A DNA stretch of 64,000 nucleotides from Neckera pumila (lineage: Eukaryota; Streptophyta; Bryopsida; Hypnales; Neckeraceae). Positions 1 through 13,600 of this stretch are shown piece by piece (positions within the stretch are counted from its first letter, which is position 1; every line of letters starts with the position of its first letter). Location of the stretch: positions 808,501 through 872,500 of the forward strand of contig OZ018417.1 in NCBI GenBank assembly GCA_963969595.1, read 5' to 3'. The notes beneath the pieces were generated by a model. It saw nothing but the letters and a program-made list of their open reading frames with translations, searched no databases and had not been told where the DNA came from. The translations under genes were made by a program, and so were the position numbers.

Positions 1-344
1 AGTAATTGCTAAGATCCCGATGCCAATATACAATTGTCTATCTTAATAGTGTAGATGTACTTGCAAGAACATCATTTACAGATCACTCTAAGTGACTCAC
101 TAAAAAAAATGCTACCTATTCCTTGGTGTAAAATTAGTTCTTGTGATTACTTTCATTAGAAGCGCATCAAAAATCTCTTTAAATAAACACAATAAAATTG
201 GATTAGGATTTTAGACAACCAAAATAGAGTCCATTAAAAGCAACTGAAGCTAATAGAAAAAAAATGTAGAGCCACTTCAAATTGTGCTTGATAAAAGAAA
301 TCAAGGAAAGGATTTTTCAAATTAAAGAACCATTTAGAATGCAT
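1..344. other. AT-rich DNA, nothing recognised
   Basis: No gene, repeat unit or element end was seen. Confidence 0.5.
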
Positions 345-835
345 CCATACCTTAAATTAGATTGTTTGTTTGTTTGCTTGTTTGTTACGGTGAGATCTCC
401 TATATTGTGTGTCCCCCGATTGTGTGCTTTGTACCATCGGAAAGCTCTGTGCAAGGATGGATGCATAAACTTTGTTTCGTGGCATCCCGATTCACAATGT
501 AAATTTATTGAATTTTAAGATTTTTATGAATTACAAAATTACAAAGTCACTTTTTTTTGTTTTATTGTACTATCACAACGACAATAGGGCATACTAATCC
601 ATACTTTAAGTTAGGTTGTTTGTTTATTTGTTACAATTAGATCTCTAGAACCATGTGCCTTTCGATCACGTTTTTGATATTGTCGGAAAGCCCTCGGCAA
701 GAAAGGGTGTACGATCTTTGTTTTGTGGCGTTTCAACTCACGGAAGAAAAGATATTGAATTTCAAAGTATTTATCAATTAAAAAATTAGAAAATTTTACT
801 TTAATTTCTATTTTGGTTGTAGCAATGGCACAGGA
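345..835 (+). repeat. S repeat, two tandem units (~246 bp each)
   Basis: Each unit has CCATAC(C/T)TTAA, a GTTTGTTT-rich stretch, GAGATCTC-like core, a GGAAAGC...GCAAG block, CTTTGTTTYGTGGC and a TTGAATTT tail. GATCTC recurs at 394 and 640. These units are uninterrupted and show the empty TTAA site used by E1 and E2. Confidence 0.85.
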
Positions 836-1367
836 TACACTAGTAAGTATAAAGTAGGCATAGAAAGTTGTCTCAAAGGTGCCTTTACCCCCTAATTGTG
901 TTCAAAATGTATTTTGTTCTTTAGGAATCCATTTTTGTATATAAAAATATTTTTAAAGATTAAGCATATGACTAGTGACAAACTTAGACTACAGAAGGTA
1001 GTAATACCAAAAAGAGACATTTTTGCTAAAACTCCTACTTCCACCAAGGTTGAATAACCAAGAAAATTTAATTATATTGTGGATGAATGCAAGAAAGACC
1101 GATACTATTTTGCGTCACAATTGAAGTGACAGAGTTGCCATCAGCTATAACTTTTGAAGCATGAATCCGACTAACTAGAAATTTTATTGGAGATGGCTAA
1201 CTTGATAGTATTTAAATCACTTATTTTTGGAAAAAATATAAAAATCATTTTGTATTTAAATTTAAATTTAGCTAATTTGTCACACTTTGAAGTTTAGGGG
1301 TTTTAACTTTTAAGTACTGCCAAGGAGTATCCAAATTGATGACTTAGAGCTAAACTTTTTGTGGTTT
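836..1367. other. AT-rich DNA between S repeats and the CACTA element
   Basis: No feature recognised. Confidence 0.5.
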
Positions 1368-1512
1368 CACTACTAGAAAATCTGTGACCGGAACAACAAA
1401 ATTTCAACTCAAATTTGTTGCTTGTGGATGTTGTTTTAGACTCGTTGCATCAGTCAAAGATCAACTCCAATCTATTGTTTTTTTCTGTTGTTTCGGCCAT
1501 TTTCACAAAGGA

Positions 1513-1655
1513 TTTTTTTTTTTTGAATTTAAAAAATTAATTTTTTAAATGCCCAAAAATCCGGGCAGCCCGCCACGTGGGCAAGTGCCGCCAAGGGTTT
1601 TGAACCTTGGACCTCATGGTTAAAGTTCAAGGTTCTTAGCCATTGCACCATGCAA
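1513..1655 (-). mobile_element. tRNA-derived SINE
   Basis: On the minus strand an A box (TGGTGCAATGG, 1640-1650) and a B box (GGTTCAAAACC, 596 bases in line 1: 1596-1606) match the pol III promoter consensus at a normal distance. The body ends in a poly-A tract of about 12. The head cannot fold as a complete tRNA, so a SINE fits better than a tRNA gene. Target duplications were not seen. Confidence 0.75.
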
Positions 1656-1731
1656 ACTACTAAGTGAATTAATTGTATGTAAAATTCTATATATTTAGTT
1701 TTTGCATTGGTTTTTATTTGCTTTGTAAAAG

Positions 1732-1942
1732 CAACAGACTTTGGCGGCCATTTGGACATAGTAAAATAACTTTTTTCAAAAAACTTTGAACTCAGAAAAG
1801 TTGGAAAATCAAACTAACTTTCACCTACAAAAATCCGTCCGTTTAGAGGGTAAAAATTAGCTTGATTTCCCAACTTTTCTTAGTTCAAAGTTTTAAAAAA
1901 AAAATTATTTTCCTATGCCAAAATGGCTGCCAAAGTCTACTG
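1732..1942. mobile_element. Foldback MITE, copy A
   Basis: Arms of about 90 bp begin CAACAGACTTTGGCGGCCAT and contain CATAGTAAAATAAC and AAACTTTGAACT, mirrored on the right. Same family as copies B and C. Confidence 0.85.
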
Positions 1943-2880
1943 AATTGAAAAAACACTGAACTTTTGAATGATTAAGTTAAAAATAAAATTCATTATACCT
2001 AAAATTTCAATCGTGGTGTTTAATTTCTAATTGCCCAAGGCACCAAATTTTGGTGTCAACAATATTTTGAAATTGAATTAAAAGTTATCAAACTATTATT
2101 TTTGATAGTTTGTATATTTTTCTAATTCTTTTTGAAATCTTGTTTTAGCATTACAAATCTGATTTTGAAAATGAATGTTTTTATTATTTTTCTAGTTTTG
2201 TGCAAGGGTGTGTATCGCTAATTTTCATTTTCTAATGTTAAGCACTCTTGGAAATGAGTGTCAAATACATTGGAACTTGGGAAAAAATCGTGTGCTTGAA
2301 TGTCTTCCAACTTTGGAGATTTTATTAACAATCTTGTTGAAAGTATGTAAAAAGAATTTCAAACCAGTTATACCTATTTGTCATGGCTACCCAAAACCAC
2401 ATATGATTCTTGTAAAATATTTACTAAAGATGTTGCTAAAGATATATTCAATAAGTATTGCATTGTAAAAGGATCCATCCCCAAAGTGAAGAATGGATTG
2501 AAATTATGCCTTAAAGCCTTATGGATTAATTAATTATTTGACATCGATGTGCCAAGCTTGTCGTATATAATGCTAAAGGTGCAAGAATAATCCACTATCT
2601 TTCAAAATCTTATAAAATGTACTCCGTATTTAGTTGAATCTAAAGGTTTTCAATGGTTTTCAAAGATTCAAAAAGATTCAAAAAGATTCAAAAAAGATTC
2701 CAAATTCAACAAAAAGTTGTTGATTTGGTCATTGCACTATTCAAATCAATAGAAATTGATAGCTTTTTGTTGGCATTAACAAAAAGTTCAAAAATCAGTG
2801 AAAACGGTCATTCTAGTGCACAAAACAATAGAGATTAGTTGATTTTTTGTTGTTTTGGTCATGATTTTCTAGTAGTGTTT

Positions 2881-3793
2881 ATTTCCATAGTAGGAAGTCA
2901 GATTTCCTGTCAAAGAAAATTTTTAAAAATTCTATTTTAAGTCCTCCACATGTGTGCTAATAGGGCTCCTTTGCACACACATTTTGGAACATTTATGATA
3001 GTTTTAAGATCATTCTCTTGGTGTGATCTCTTCATCATAAAGTTCTCCTAAATGCCAATTTTTTCATTTTTTTAAAGTTGATTTTTGTTTTTTTTACAAA
3101 TTAAAACGTCAAAATACCTATTTTTTTAAGATTCCGCACTTTTCATGAGGTTTTCTAGTTCTTCTATTTAGAGAATTTTTCTATGTTTTTTTTTTCTAAG
3201 ATATCTTTTTTTTGAAGGTTATACATTAAATGTATTTTTAATTTTTTTTTCTATTTATACACTTCTCAAAAAAAAATGTATATTGTGGAAAATGCTACAA
3301 AATTTGGTCGATCTTTCTTGCAACCACCCTTGTTAGCTAACTCAATGACTCAAGAGAAATGCACCCCTTGTGGTTTTGTAATTTTTCACCACTCTAATAA
3401 TATTTTATTAATTTTTAAAGTTTTAAACACTATAGCTTGTATTTAACACTAGTCAAACTTATTCACTCACCTTGAATGGACACTCTTGAAGAATAAAATG
3501 TCTCAACTTTCATTGGTTGCTTCAAAACACTCCTCACTTTTCATTTGTTGCTTTTCAAAAGTTCTTGTGGTTTAAGTCTCTATTCTAAGCCATTTTTAGA
3601 TGTTGTTTGCAAATGGAAAGTATCTCCTTTAGATATTGCTACCTTATTCATTTGTTTTTAGCAAATCATTAACCTCTAAAGTCAAAAAGATTCTACTTTA
3701 GACTTTTTGAGAATTTGGAAAGACTCTTTTGTTCATATTTTGTTTTTTTGGAATAAATTTTTTAATATAGCTTCCACTCATCATATTTGAAGC
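2881..3793. other. AT-rich intergenic DNA
   Basis: No gene or element boundary recognised. Confidence 0.5.
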
Positions 3794-4350
3794 TTTGTTG
3801 TAGAGTGGATTTCCATAAAAATACATGATGGCAGTTTGGACCATTTAGTTTTCTTTGCCTGATGTAAAATAGAATTGGCATTTTTTGTTTTGTACAATCA
3901 ATATGGATATCTTATGCAATCTTAGTCAAGTATACCAAATTTGAGTTTAAAAAAATTGAAAACTCCATTTTTGGTGAATTTTTTAGTTTAATTTTTATGG
4001 TTTTACACAATAATTCATTGAAAAATATTGGTGATGAGTTTTTAAAATTTGATTGTGGAGATATGTACAAAACCTTTATATGCACATCTTTCCTTCAAGA
4101 AGCAATTCCAAAAAAAGTTTCAAAATTCCCTCTATAGAGAGTTCTATGTCAGCGAAACAATGCACTAATTTTTGAAAATAAATATCTCTTTACTGTAATT
4201 AGATTTGGTATGCTTGATTGGAATTGCATAAGATATCAATGTTTATTGTGCAAAACAAATTTGTCCACTTTGTTTATATTATGCAAAGAAAATTGAATGG
4301 TCCAAACTGCCATCATGTATCTTTGTGGAAACCTACTATATATTATTCCG
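3794..4350. mobile_element. Foldback element D
   Basis: Arms of about 140 bp. The left carries ACATGATGGCAGTTTGGACC and ATGGATATCTTATGCAAT; the right carries their reverse complements (GGTCCAAACTGCCATCATGT, ATTGCATAAGATATCAAT). The loop is about 260 bp. Confidence 0.8.
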
Positions 4351-4594
4351 ACAAATATTGCAAAAGTTTTTATTTTATTTTATTTTGGTGTCAAAAACTA
4401 AAAGCTAAAAATAGGTTTGAAAAATAGATTAGATAATTTTATTTGGTTGAATAGATTGATACCTACACAAGAACCTTTGAGCCATTCAATTTCAACTTAT
4501 AAAGTGAAAGTAATGACCTTTATATTGCAAGCAATGAAGACAAAGAAAAACTAATGAAGTTGTTTATTATATACAATTTTAAAATTTCTGAAAT

Positions 4595-4620
4595 AACAAC
4601 AACAACAACAACAACAACAA
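4595..4620. repeat. AAC trinucleotide run
   Basis: About nine AAC units. Confidence 0.95.
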
Positions 4621-7126
4621 TATGGGATAAATATTGCTTATTAGAACATTCTCTCCTAATTTGGGGATTGGCAATCTCAAATTCTTTTAAAAGTTATTAG
4701 CAATTTTGTCTTTTCTTTCATCAAGTACCACTTTCTATATTATGTTTCTTTTGGTTTTAAATATAAAAAAAATTAGCTAAATTTTTTATGTTTTTTCATT
4801 TTGTAGCATGTTGGCTAAATTGCATACATTATAGGACATATGTATTGTTTCTAAAAATGTTAGAAGACAATACTTTACCTTTAGGAAGGGCTTCAATACT
4901 ACTTTTTGAAGTTTAGGCACATTGATCTTGCAATTGATGGGGATTTTAAATCTAAAATTTTGGAAGGATGTACTTAAATAAATTAACTAAAAGATCCTAT
5001 AATTGAATTTATTAGAAAATAAATACAAATGAATATCATAGCCTTGCTTTGAATATGAGTATTTTGAAGTACTTTTAGACCTCAAATCACACAAGAACTT
5101 TAGGTGCTACTTGGACATGTGGGTGAAAGTAAGAATATTTGTCCTTATAATTTTGTATAATTTGTTACACACCTCATACAAATGCAAGTATGACTTTTGG
5201 AACTTTGAGTCAATATTTTTGAAATGATTGTTGAAGATGTTCTATACAATCTCAATTATATTCCATATTTTTAGAAAATTTTAAAAAAATAATGTATTGT
5301 TTAATAGATAATCTTTTATTTAGTAGAGATTTGTTTGTTTGTTTTAAAGCATCCAAAAAATTAAATTTCACTTGAATATTTAGAAAGTTCCTCTACAATG
5401 GTCACAACTAATATATTATTTTTAATATTTTTAATATTTTTAACAATTTAAACATCAAAATATTTCTTGCTTGGAATTATTTCATTTTCTGATTTTGGAG
5501 ATTATTTTTTTTATGCCTAAAATTTTGAGATTAGAATATTTAAAATGTTTATCTAATTATCCACATTTTATTTTGTTTTCAAACATGTTTCCAAAAGCTC
5601 ATAGTATTTCTAATACTCTCATTTGAGATGGTCAAAGCAATAAAATCAAAGTGCTTTGTGTTTTCACCCATATATTCAATTTAGAATAATTTCATTCAAG
5701 TAGATGGATCAAAGGAGGTTTTTGTTTAAAATTTACAGTTGTTGCGTGTAATTTTTTACTTCACATTGCTTATCAAAGGTGCTTGATTGCCTAGTCCATG
5801 AAGAATGAAGAATCATGATGTCTGAGCCCTAATACTCTCAAAGACCTTTCTAACCTCTAAACCACCAATTCTCTTTCCATATGGTCAAACTTTGTTTTTG
5901 AGCTCAATTTAGCCTTCTAAATCATATTTGAGCTTCCATGTAATATTTCTGTTATTTGAGAGTATATATTATCTATCAATGTGAAAAACTCTTTTAGTTT
6001 TGTACTAAATTATAATTTCATCCTTTTATCCAATAAATGAAAATAAATTGGTAAATATAACAAGAAACCTTTCAATTAATTTAAAAATTCTTCAAGGATA
6101 CCAAAAGTAGACATAAAGAATAGTGTGAGAACTTTCTGCATTGTTTTTTTTTTACATCCAAAACACCCTTGGCAATGACCTTCAAATCATATCACCACCA
6201 TCAAGTTGAAATTAGGTAAATGAAAAATTACCAACACAATTGATATTTTTCTATACACAGTTGATATTTTTTAAAATTTTGATGTAAAAATCAAAATTAT
6301 TGTGATTTTTCAAAGTATAATTTGTACGTAAAATTATATCAATTGAAATATATATTAGAATAGTCTAGGATTTTAATTGAAAGTGAAGGTCAGAACAAAA
6401 AAATATTTTGCGGTTTTCAACAATTTTGTCATGAACTGAAACTGAAACAAACAGAAATACTCTTCAACTCATATTAACCATATTTGAAAACACCAGTTTG
6501 CCTCCAAAACACCAACTAGCCTCCAAAGCATTCAAAAGAAGGCAATGGATTCAAAAAATGGGACAGCAAAGCATTTTTAGAAGTTGCCGCAAAAAACATA
6601 CTCTAATCCAACCCTAGACAAGAGAGACCAACAACCATGGGATGAAAAAAAAAGATGATAGTTACTTTAGAGGATTGAGTACTTCATTTTTGAATTAAAA
6701 TACAGATCCTATCCCAGCCTAAGCCTTGATTCTTTACTATTGATGGTAAATTAGATCTAATGGATGGATTACTTATGATCCTATATTTATTATAATGCTC
6801 ATTTTTCTATTTGTAGTATCACATACTACCTGAATTTATTTTCTAAATTTTAGGTGCCATGAATAAAAATGACCATATCTTTGGTTGCACATTGCCAACT
6901 TAATTTTCCTAAGTGCCCCCCTGGGACTCTTGCTAAAGTTCACCATCCAAGCCTTCATGTGAGCTTCAAAACAATGTGAATCCCAATATTGATTAGTGTA
7001 CCCAATCCACATGCAATATTTGGCACAAGTGCCTCTAGTCCACTCTTTGTATTCATATTCCCATCCAACATTGGCCAATTGGTCATGTGCGTTGAATACA
7101 TTCCAATGAATTGCAACCTTGTTTTC
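4621..7126. other. AT-rich intergenic DNA
   Basis: Only short low-complexity runs (for example TAATATTTT repeats near 5410-5440). A 115-codon minus-strand frame at 6836-7183 begins without ATG and overlaps a MITE; it is not taken as a gene. Confidence 0.5.
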
Positions 7127-7250
7127 CACTACAAAAAAATAAGTGTCCACAATGTCTTGTTCATAATGACTGTAACTCAACAATGACTACAAAATGATTG
7201 TTTTGCAGTCATTGTGGACAAGTTACTTATACCCTTGTTTTTTTGTAGTA
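7127..7250. mobile_element. CACTA-like MITE, 124 bp
   Basis: CACTACAAAAAAATAAGTGT at the left is mirrored by a TTTTTTTGTAGTA right end; GTCCACAATG and CATTGTGGAC pair internally. Flanking trinucleotides TTC and TCC nearly match. Confidence 0.75.
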
Positions 7251-9999
7251 TCCCCCCCTCTTTTTGGCTGGTGTACCATCCTCATACTTAGAATTTGGAG
7301 CCCCCTGTTCTCCATTTTGATGTTTCAATTTATTAGTTCCAAGCTAGAAGATAAGGCATTTTCCAAACCTCGTTTGTCCAGTTCAAGAGAAAAAATTTGT
7401 TTGCAAAATGATGCAGAATTTGTACTAGTTCCTCCCAAGCTAGAAGACAAGGTTTGAATGACTAGGTTCATCTAGTCAAGGGAAAAAGTAGTGACAAAAT
7501 GCTCCAAAATTTGCACTAGTTCCTCTCAAACTAGTAGGCAAAGCTTTTTACAAACAGGTCCATCTAACTCAAGGGAAAAAGCAATGGCAACACAAAATGA
7601 ACATATACAATCTCCTTCACCAATTAAAAGCCAATAAGATGTGTAATTTAAATCATTTCATGTTAATCATGGAGTCCTAATCTATCATCAAGACCATCCA
7701 ACTAGGACAACAAACCATTAATTGACTGTTAGTACGTCCACTAGACAGCGGCAATAGGTTCGGCAACCCATCAACAAGTTTGGGAACTAATTATGCATGA
7801 GCTGTCAAGGCTCATTATAAAAGGGGACAAGAAACAACCTCTATCCTTGCATTGACGGCTTGAGGCTCTAGCAAGGACGTCCAATCAATCTCGTTGAAGT
7901 AAACAATCTTAGGTAAGAATGAGATCGGAGGCAACATTCTTGTAGGGCGCTTGTCACTCTCCTCCTCTTCGATTTTGGAAAACACATATATCTTGTATAA
8001 TTTGATAGGACCCAACTTAAACTTGATTTGCACAACCCTCATGTCTTCTCTTCTTCCATCCTAGCAATTTGGCCACCTAATTATAGAACATCCATTTCAA
8101 GTGCTTCGGGCTCCTATCATTAATTGGGTATTGGTTACAATTCAATCTAAGAAAGTTTATGAGGTATTATTTATCAAGCATTCCTAGTATGCACTGGACT
8201 CAATTATTGTTGGTTGCATGAGCTATATAAAAATCATTAGATAGTGCACTCACATATAATCCTGACCAATTAAAGTAAAGGGATGGAGGGGATAAATTTG
8301 ACCTTTTAGGCCTTGTCATGATGAATCACTTGTAATTAATATTGAACTTAATATTGAACTTCTCAATGGTTGTAGCCAACTCTATTCTTGAAGTCGGTAA
8401 TGTGTAATGGACTTCTTTCTTTGATAATGGTAGTATCTATGCTTGTTAAATTTTGCCAAAATTGTATGTTTGGAGGAATCCTAGAAGCTTATTCAACTAT
8501 TTTTGTTTATAATAAAGGCACGTTCTTCCATACAATTATTATTTTTGGCCGATCTAGTTCTAACAATTCTCCTACTTCACAGCTCTAACCACCTTCAAGC
8601 GTTTACTATATCGTAACACTACCTACAATATGACGTGAAATTTTTTCATAAGCTACTCATAGGGGAAAAAAAAATCTTTTGCAAGTGTTATTTTATAGTA
8701 CCTCCATTGCATTTTTTAAACATTTGATACCTTTGCTCCCAATCCGTATCTAGCACCACAAAAGTTTTGGATGAAAAAACAAAATATTCCATCCACCACT
8801 ATTGTCCAAAATCATCCAAGAAATAAAATGAGGCATTGTAGAGATTTAAAGGTTAAGAGTCTTGGTGTTGTTTTGTTATGTCAGATTAGGGCATCTTGTA
8901 GCTTTATATTATATTACCATGATGGTGGTTGATGTGACGTGTACATCTATGTCATAAACAGAATTTGTATACAATCTTGCAGTTTGTGCCTCAAGTGACA
9001 AAATGAGCATGTAAAGTAGGATGATTGGGTGATTGCAAGAAGCAGTTGTACTATTTGTTGCGTTTTTAAAAGTACTCATGATTTTTTTTGGAGTACTTTA
9101 TAATTAGAAAAATGATATTTAATTTTTTTTTTAAATACGGCTAATATACACCTTTAAGAGGAAGGTAACCACCAAATGAAAAGCATAGGAAAATTTTCTA
9201 AATTGTAGAACTAAAAAAGTACCAAATCTAAAAAAAACAGATATTTTGATGTTTAAATTAGTTTGAAATGGAAAAGAATTTAAAAAATAAAACAAACATT
9301 ACCCATTTGTAACAAATCTATTAGGATGGTCATTTACCAAAAGAACCACCAAAAAAATATTTTACATGTTTTGAAATGCCAACTAAATGAAGCTCATTTT
9401 GTGGACTTCCACACCACATAAAATTAACTATTTTTAGAATTCCTTGGACAATAACTACAAGTCTACTAGAAGACCCTCTATTCTAAATTTTAGCTCCAAA
9501 TTTGTATATTTGGAGATTACTTTGTTCAAAAAAATCCAAAATTGAGTATTGTGATATGAAATTGAGGACTATTTTTGGATAGTAAAATATTTTTAAAAAA
9601 TTCAAAAAATTAGACAAGGTGTATAATAGTCCAAAGTACCTTCTCTATAAATTTTGAGTCATTTGGAACAAGAACGCAAAATTTATAGCCAAAAAAAAAG
9701 ATTAACATGTGATGTGTGACAAGAAATAATACAGGTATTTCTTGCAATCACCCGCCCCAAAATGGACCTTAACCCAAACATGATCCAAAGACCTAGAATA
9801 AAGCTGTATTGGGATTAACATTTGTAACGTGGCTGGAATATGAAGGGTACAATATCTTACACTAAACTCTATAGGTAGCCAATCCATTTCCAACCACTTA
9901 AGCAATTACACATATTTTGAGTGCAAGTTTTTTAGATGCAAAGTTCTTTCCATGTGTAGATATAGAGTTTGGAAGGATTGTATATTTTTCTAGAATTTT
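7251..9999. other. AT-rich intergenic DNA
   Basis: A short direct repeat (GCTAGAAGAYAAGG at about 7341 and 7440) is the only structure seen. No gene. Confidence 0.45.
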
Positions 10000-10617
10000 A
10001 TTACACAAAATGTAATTATTGTGAAATTTTTAGTGGAAGATTTTCTTCGACCTATAATGGTAATATAGACCTTTCTATTTCTGACCATAGACTGATTGCA
10101 AAATCGACCGGGCTAGTTGCAATATTGAGAGCCTTGAATCCAATCATAATGCACCACAACTGCTCCTGAAACTGTTCATGGAAACAGAGCAGCCTACAGA
10201 TTGGAAATCGGGGGTGATCAGAAATGGGTCGGCTATTTCAGTACAGAAATCCTGGTAATGTTTCTGGGCTAGTACGGCAATAATATTAGTATAATCCATT
10301 CCGCTAAATGGGATTGAACTTCTCATGTTGAAGAAAAATGCAACATTTGCCTGACTTGCATTTGCGATGCATGCAAGAACTCGTACAACTACACTAACAA
10401 TTAGTGCAGATGCACTGAATTTGTCGTATGTACATTCTGACCATCTAGATGCTGGCCAAAGTATGAATAATCTGTGATAGCAATGATTCTACATCAAACT
10501 GCAAAAATTGAAGCCACAATTGGACTTGCACGAGTATGAGACGGTCGCGTTGACAACAGCGAGCAGACGTCACAGATCATCAATTGCCGAATCACAAAGC
10601 AACTGCCGTGCTGCTCA
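10000..10617 (-). other. Probable 3' untranslated region of cereblon
   Basis: Base composition stays less AT-rich than the DNA further left, falling away near 10.0 kb. This suggests the transcript runs some hundreds of bases past the TGA. A 60-codon open frame on the minus strand at 10144-10326 resembles no domain I know and is taken as chance. No clear poly(A) signal was assigned. Confidence 0.4.
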
Positions 10618-13600
10618 TCAATAATCAGGTGGCTGAGCTTCGGAACTACATATCAACTGCGTTCTACGGATGCCCCAGAAAGTTTGGGGTCGAGTGTCGG
10701 GGTCTACGGCTATGAAACGCCAACCCATGTGCTGCTCCCTTCTGTTCAAATGGCAGCCCTGGCACTTCGCTAGAATCCAAGCATACCTAGCTCAAAGAAA
10801 GGTCCGACTGTCAAAAGACGATGAACTAGAAAAGTGCAAGCATCTTATGCAAAAAAAGGATATGCACGCAGGCTCAATGTAAAATGTCAGTAAAATGCAG
10901 CTTGGAGAACGAACTTACCCTGGAAACCAACTGTTTTCAGTTTGCGGTGCTCCTCGAATGCGCATGTTTTGAGCACATGACAGAGTAAGGGTTTCGTGAA
11001 CGTAGCCATGTGCGTTAACATAGGCACCAATTGCACCCTCAGTTGACATGACAAAAACGTCACTACGCCTTGCAATGACCTCCTGGAAAATACAATAGCA
11101 ATACTTTCAAAAATCACTTAAAATCTTATTTCAGATATGAAAAACAGTTCTGCTAATGACACTATTTTGATTTCCTGGGTATGCCCCACCCTAATTGCAA
11201 GAGAAATAGAAAATAGATGAGGAATAAAGAAAATGCTTACCCCACAGCAATTACACGTCAAAGTATCCATGCCTTCTAGCAGCTGAATCTCTCGTTTTAG
11301 ACGAGCCAGAGTCGAATCAATTTCCAGAAGCTCCTGGCGGGTATGGTCCTGGATTGGCATGTTGCTACCAATATAATACGAAAGGGCAGTGGGGCTGGAT
11401 ACTAGTTCTTCCAAGCGCGGATGATCTCCCATTTGTCCCAGCATGTCTGAGAAACAAAGAAAAAGTTGGCAATATTCAGAAGATCAGAAGATATAGCAGT
11501 GAGAAACAAACATCATCACGAGAACTACTAAGACCAACAAATGTAGACACCAGACAAGCCAGTACTTAAATCATACCAAACTACCCCGAAGTTATTAAAA
11601 GCAAAGACACCATTTTCCGTCGCTCACCCGCTGCCCTGCGAGCCAAATCAAAAGTATCGTATTGTCGATACACCCAATGAGGCCAAGCCGTTAACTGAGC
11701 CCTCATCTCCCATCGAGAAGCATCCTTTCGCCACATTTGGTATGCTTTGGCATAAGGTCCCCCCTGTGCAGGGACAGGGACAATCTTGGCAATGGAATCG
11801 TCTCTACTTTGAGCAGGATGCTCCTCATGTAAGGCCTCCCCTGCATCCCCTCTTGCTGTTGATGATTGTGCCTCTTCAAGACGAAACCCCTCAATGCTCT
11901 GCCTTACTTCAGGAAGTTCTCTTTGCTTACGATTCCTGCCTTCCGTTGATTCACTGCTCAAAGCTTCTAACCGTCGCCCAACAGAGGATCCAGTATTCAA
12001 TCGTTGACGAACTCGAGGTCTCTCGTCGTAAGAATCTGTACCATCGTCATCTTCGTCTCGAGGTCTCCCGCAGCGAGGATCTGTACCATAGTCGTCTTCG
12101 TCGCTAGAATCCTGTTCATCCTCCTCAGTAAGAGCAGCGATTAAGTCCTCGCTTTCGTTCCTGAGATAAGACATATGCATGTAGCTGAATCAGAGAAGCA
12201 AGAAGGACGTCAACGTGAAAGCTTATCAAAACGCAATGACGCTCATATTGGTTTGAAATGCCAGCCTCCACGTTAAAAATGCCTGAGTGCCAAATCATGG
12301 ATTTCCACACCAGCACATTCAGGAATCAAAAGCAGAATCTCACCCATCCAGGTCTCCAGCTCTCTCCTCATCAGATGCTCCATCCTCAGCATCACTATCA
12401 TCTTCTGCCGCTTGATCCACTCTGCAGAAGGGGAACATCACAGTTCAGCAAACAGCAATAGAAGTCAAACTGCTCTCCAAAAGCACCATAACACTGTGTA
12501 ACTGTGTACAGACAGGCAGGTACTTCAACAAGTGTGTGGAACTAACCCGAGAATATCCTCCTGGTGCCGGCCATGTTGCTCTGCATCCTCTGGTTCTTCG
12601 ACGAATTCATCCACACTGGAAATTTGAGTTTTCTCATCGTTACAATGTGGTAATAACCCAGAGGGATACTGTTTACCTCGGCCATTTCTTCGATTAAAGG
12701 CACTGGCCGCTGAACTAAAGGCACTATTCAAATGACGAGGGAAATCTCCCAGTGTCTTCGTGTCCTCTTCAATGATTTGGACTTGAGCAAATAGCTGCGT
12801 CAATATTTACATACATCGTATTAAAAAGCATCCTGTTCGGGAATGCTTCGTCCACAAAACTCACCTAGACAGAAAGATAACAGGACACCTCTGAGGAGGG
12901 TTAGAATATTACAGCGCCATCAGGTTGGGTCCAGACGGACAAGATTCTGAAGCGTTGTCCACCTCTCGTCATCACATTCACTGAGCCGTCTCTTTGCTCC
13001 TTTGCTTTGACAATCTATATTGAACACATTAAATCTACGTATTAAAAGAAAGAACCCTATTTGTGAAGGAAATTTTGAATTCTAGTTTCAGTTCCATCGA
13101 AACATTAACAAAAAGCTGTGAAAGTTGATCAACAGATCCTAGGCGATATATTTACACCGACATAGAAACGAACAGAGTGACCTATGTAACGACACTTGAA
13201 AACGAAGGGTGGGTCAATCCACACTAGAATCACTCATAAAGGTCCTCAAATTCAGACCTTAGCAGTTGTTCCATAGTTCGCAACGTGAATCCTACCACTC
13301 CGCGAAACTCTTACATGAATCTGCCAGACCATTTGACAAAACATGATGTCAGCAATCCATGTACGAAAATGAACAGGGCAAGTATCCGTCACCCAGCAGA
13401 GAAATAATTGTGTTCATGCATGGCATCTCTAATCCAAAATTCCAGGAGTCCTAGAACCAGGCCCCGGACGTGATGCTGGAGCATCAAACCTATGGTAAGC
13501 AAGACCATACATGACAGTGAGAGAGCTGAAGTACAGCTTACCACGCCCAGTGTTTGGACTGCATCGTTGGCCACCGGGTCCATAGCATGATGCACAGCAG

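Larger units (their letters stand above)
1368..2877. mobile_element. Non-autonomous CACTA (En/Spm) element, 1.5 kb
   Basis: Perfect 13-bp terminal inverted repeats CACTACTAGAAAA and TTTTCTAGTAGTG, flanked by a 3-bp duplication TTT (1365-1367, 2878-2880), as expected for CACTA elements. Sub-terminal CAACAAA/TTTGTTG motifs recur at both ends. No transposase frame is present; it contains a SINE and a foldback. Confidence 0.88.

Noticed and set aside
1596..1655. tRNA gene on the minus strand
   Set aside because: Promoter boxes are present, but no acceptor or anticodon stem can be drawn and a poly-A tail follows; a SINE fits better.
12548..12660. An extra intron within cereblon exon 7 (GTAAAC donor)
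   Set aside because: The continuous reading frame is open, gives the expected acidic sequence and keeps phase with exon 8, whereas the splice would shift the frame.
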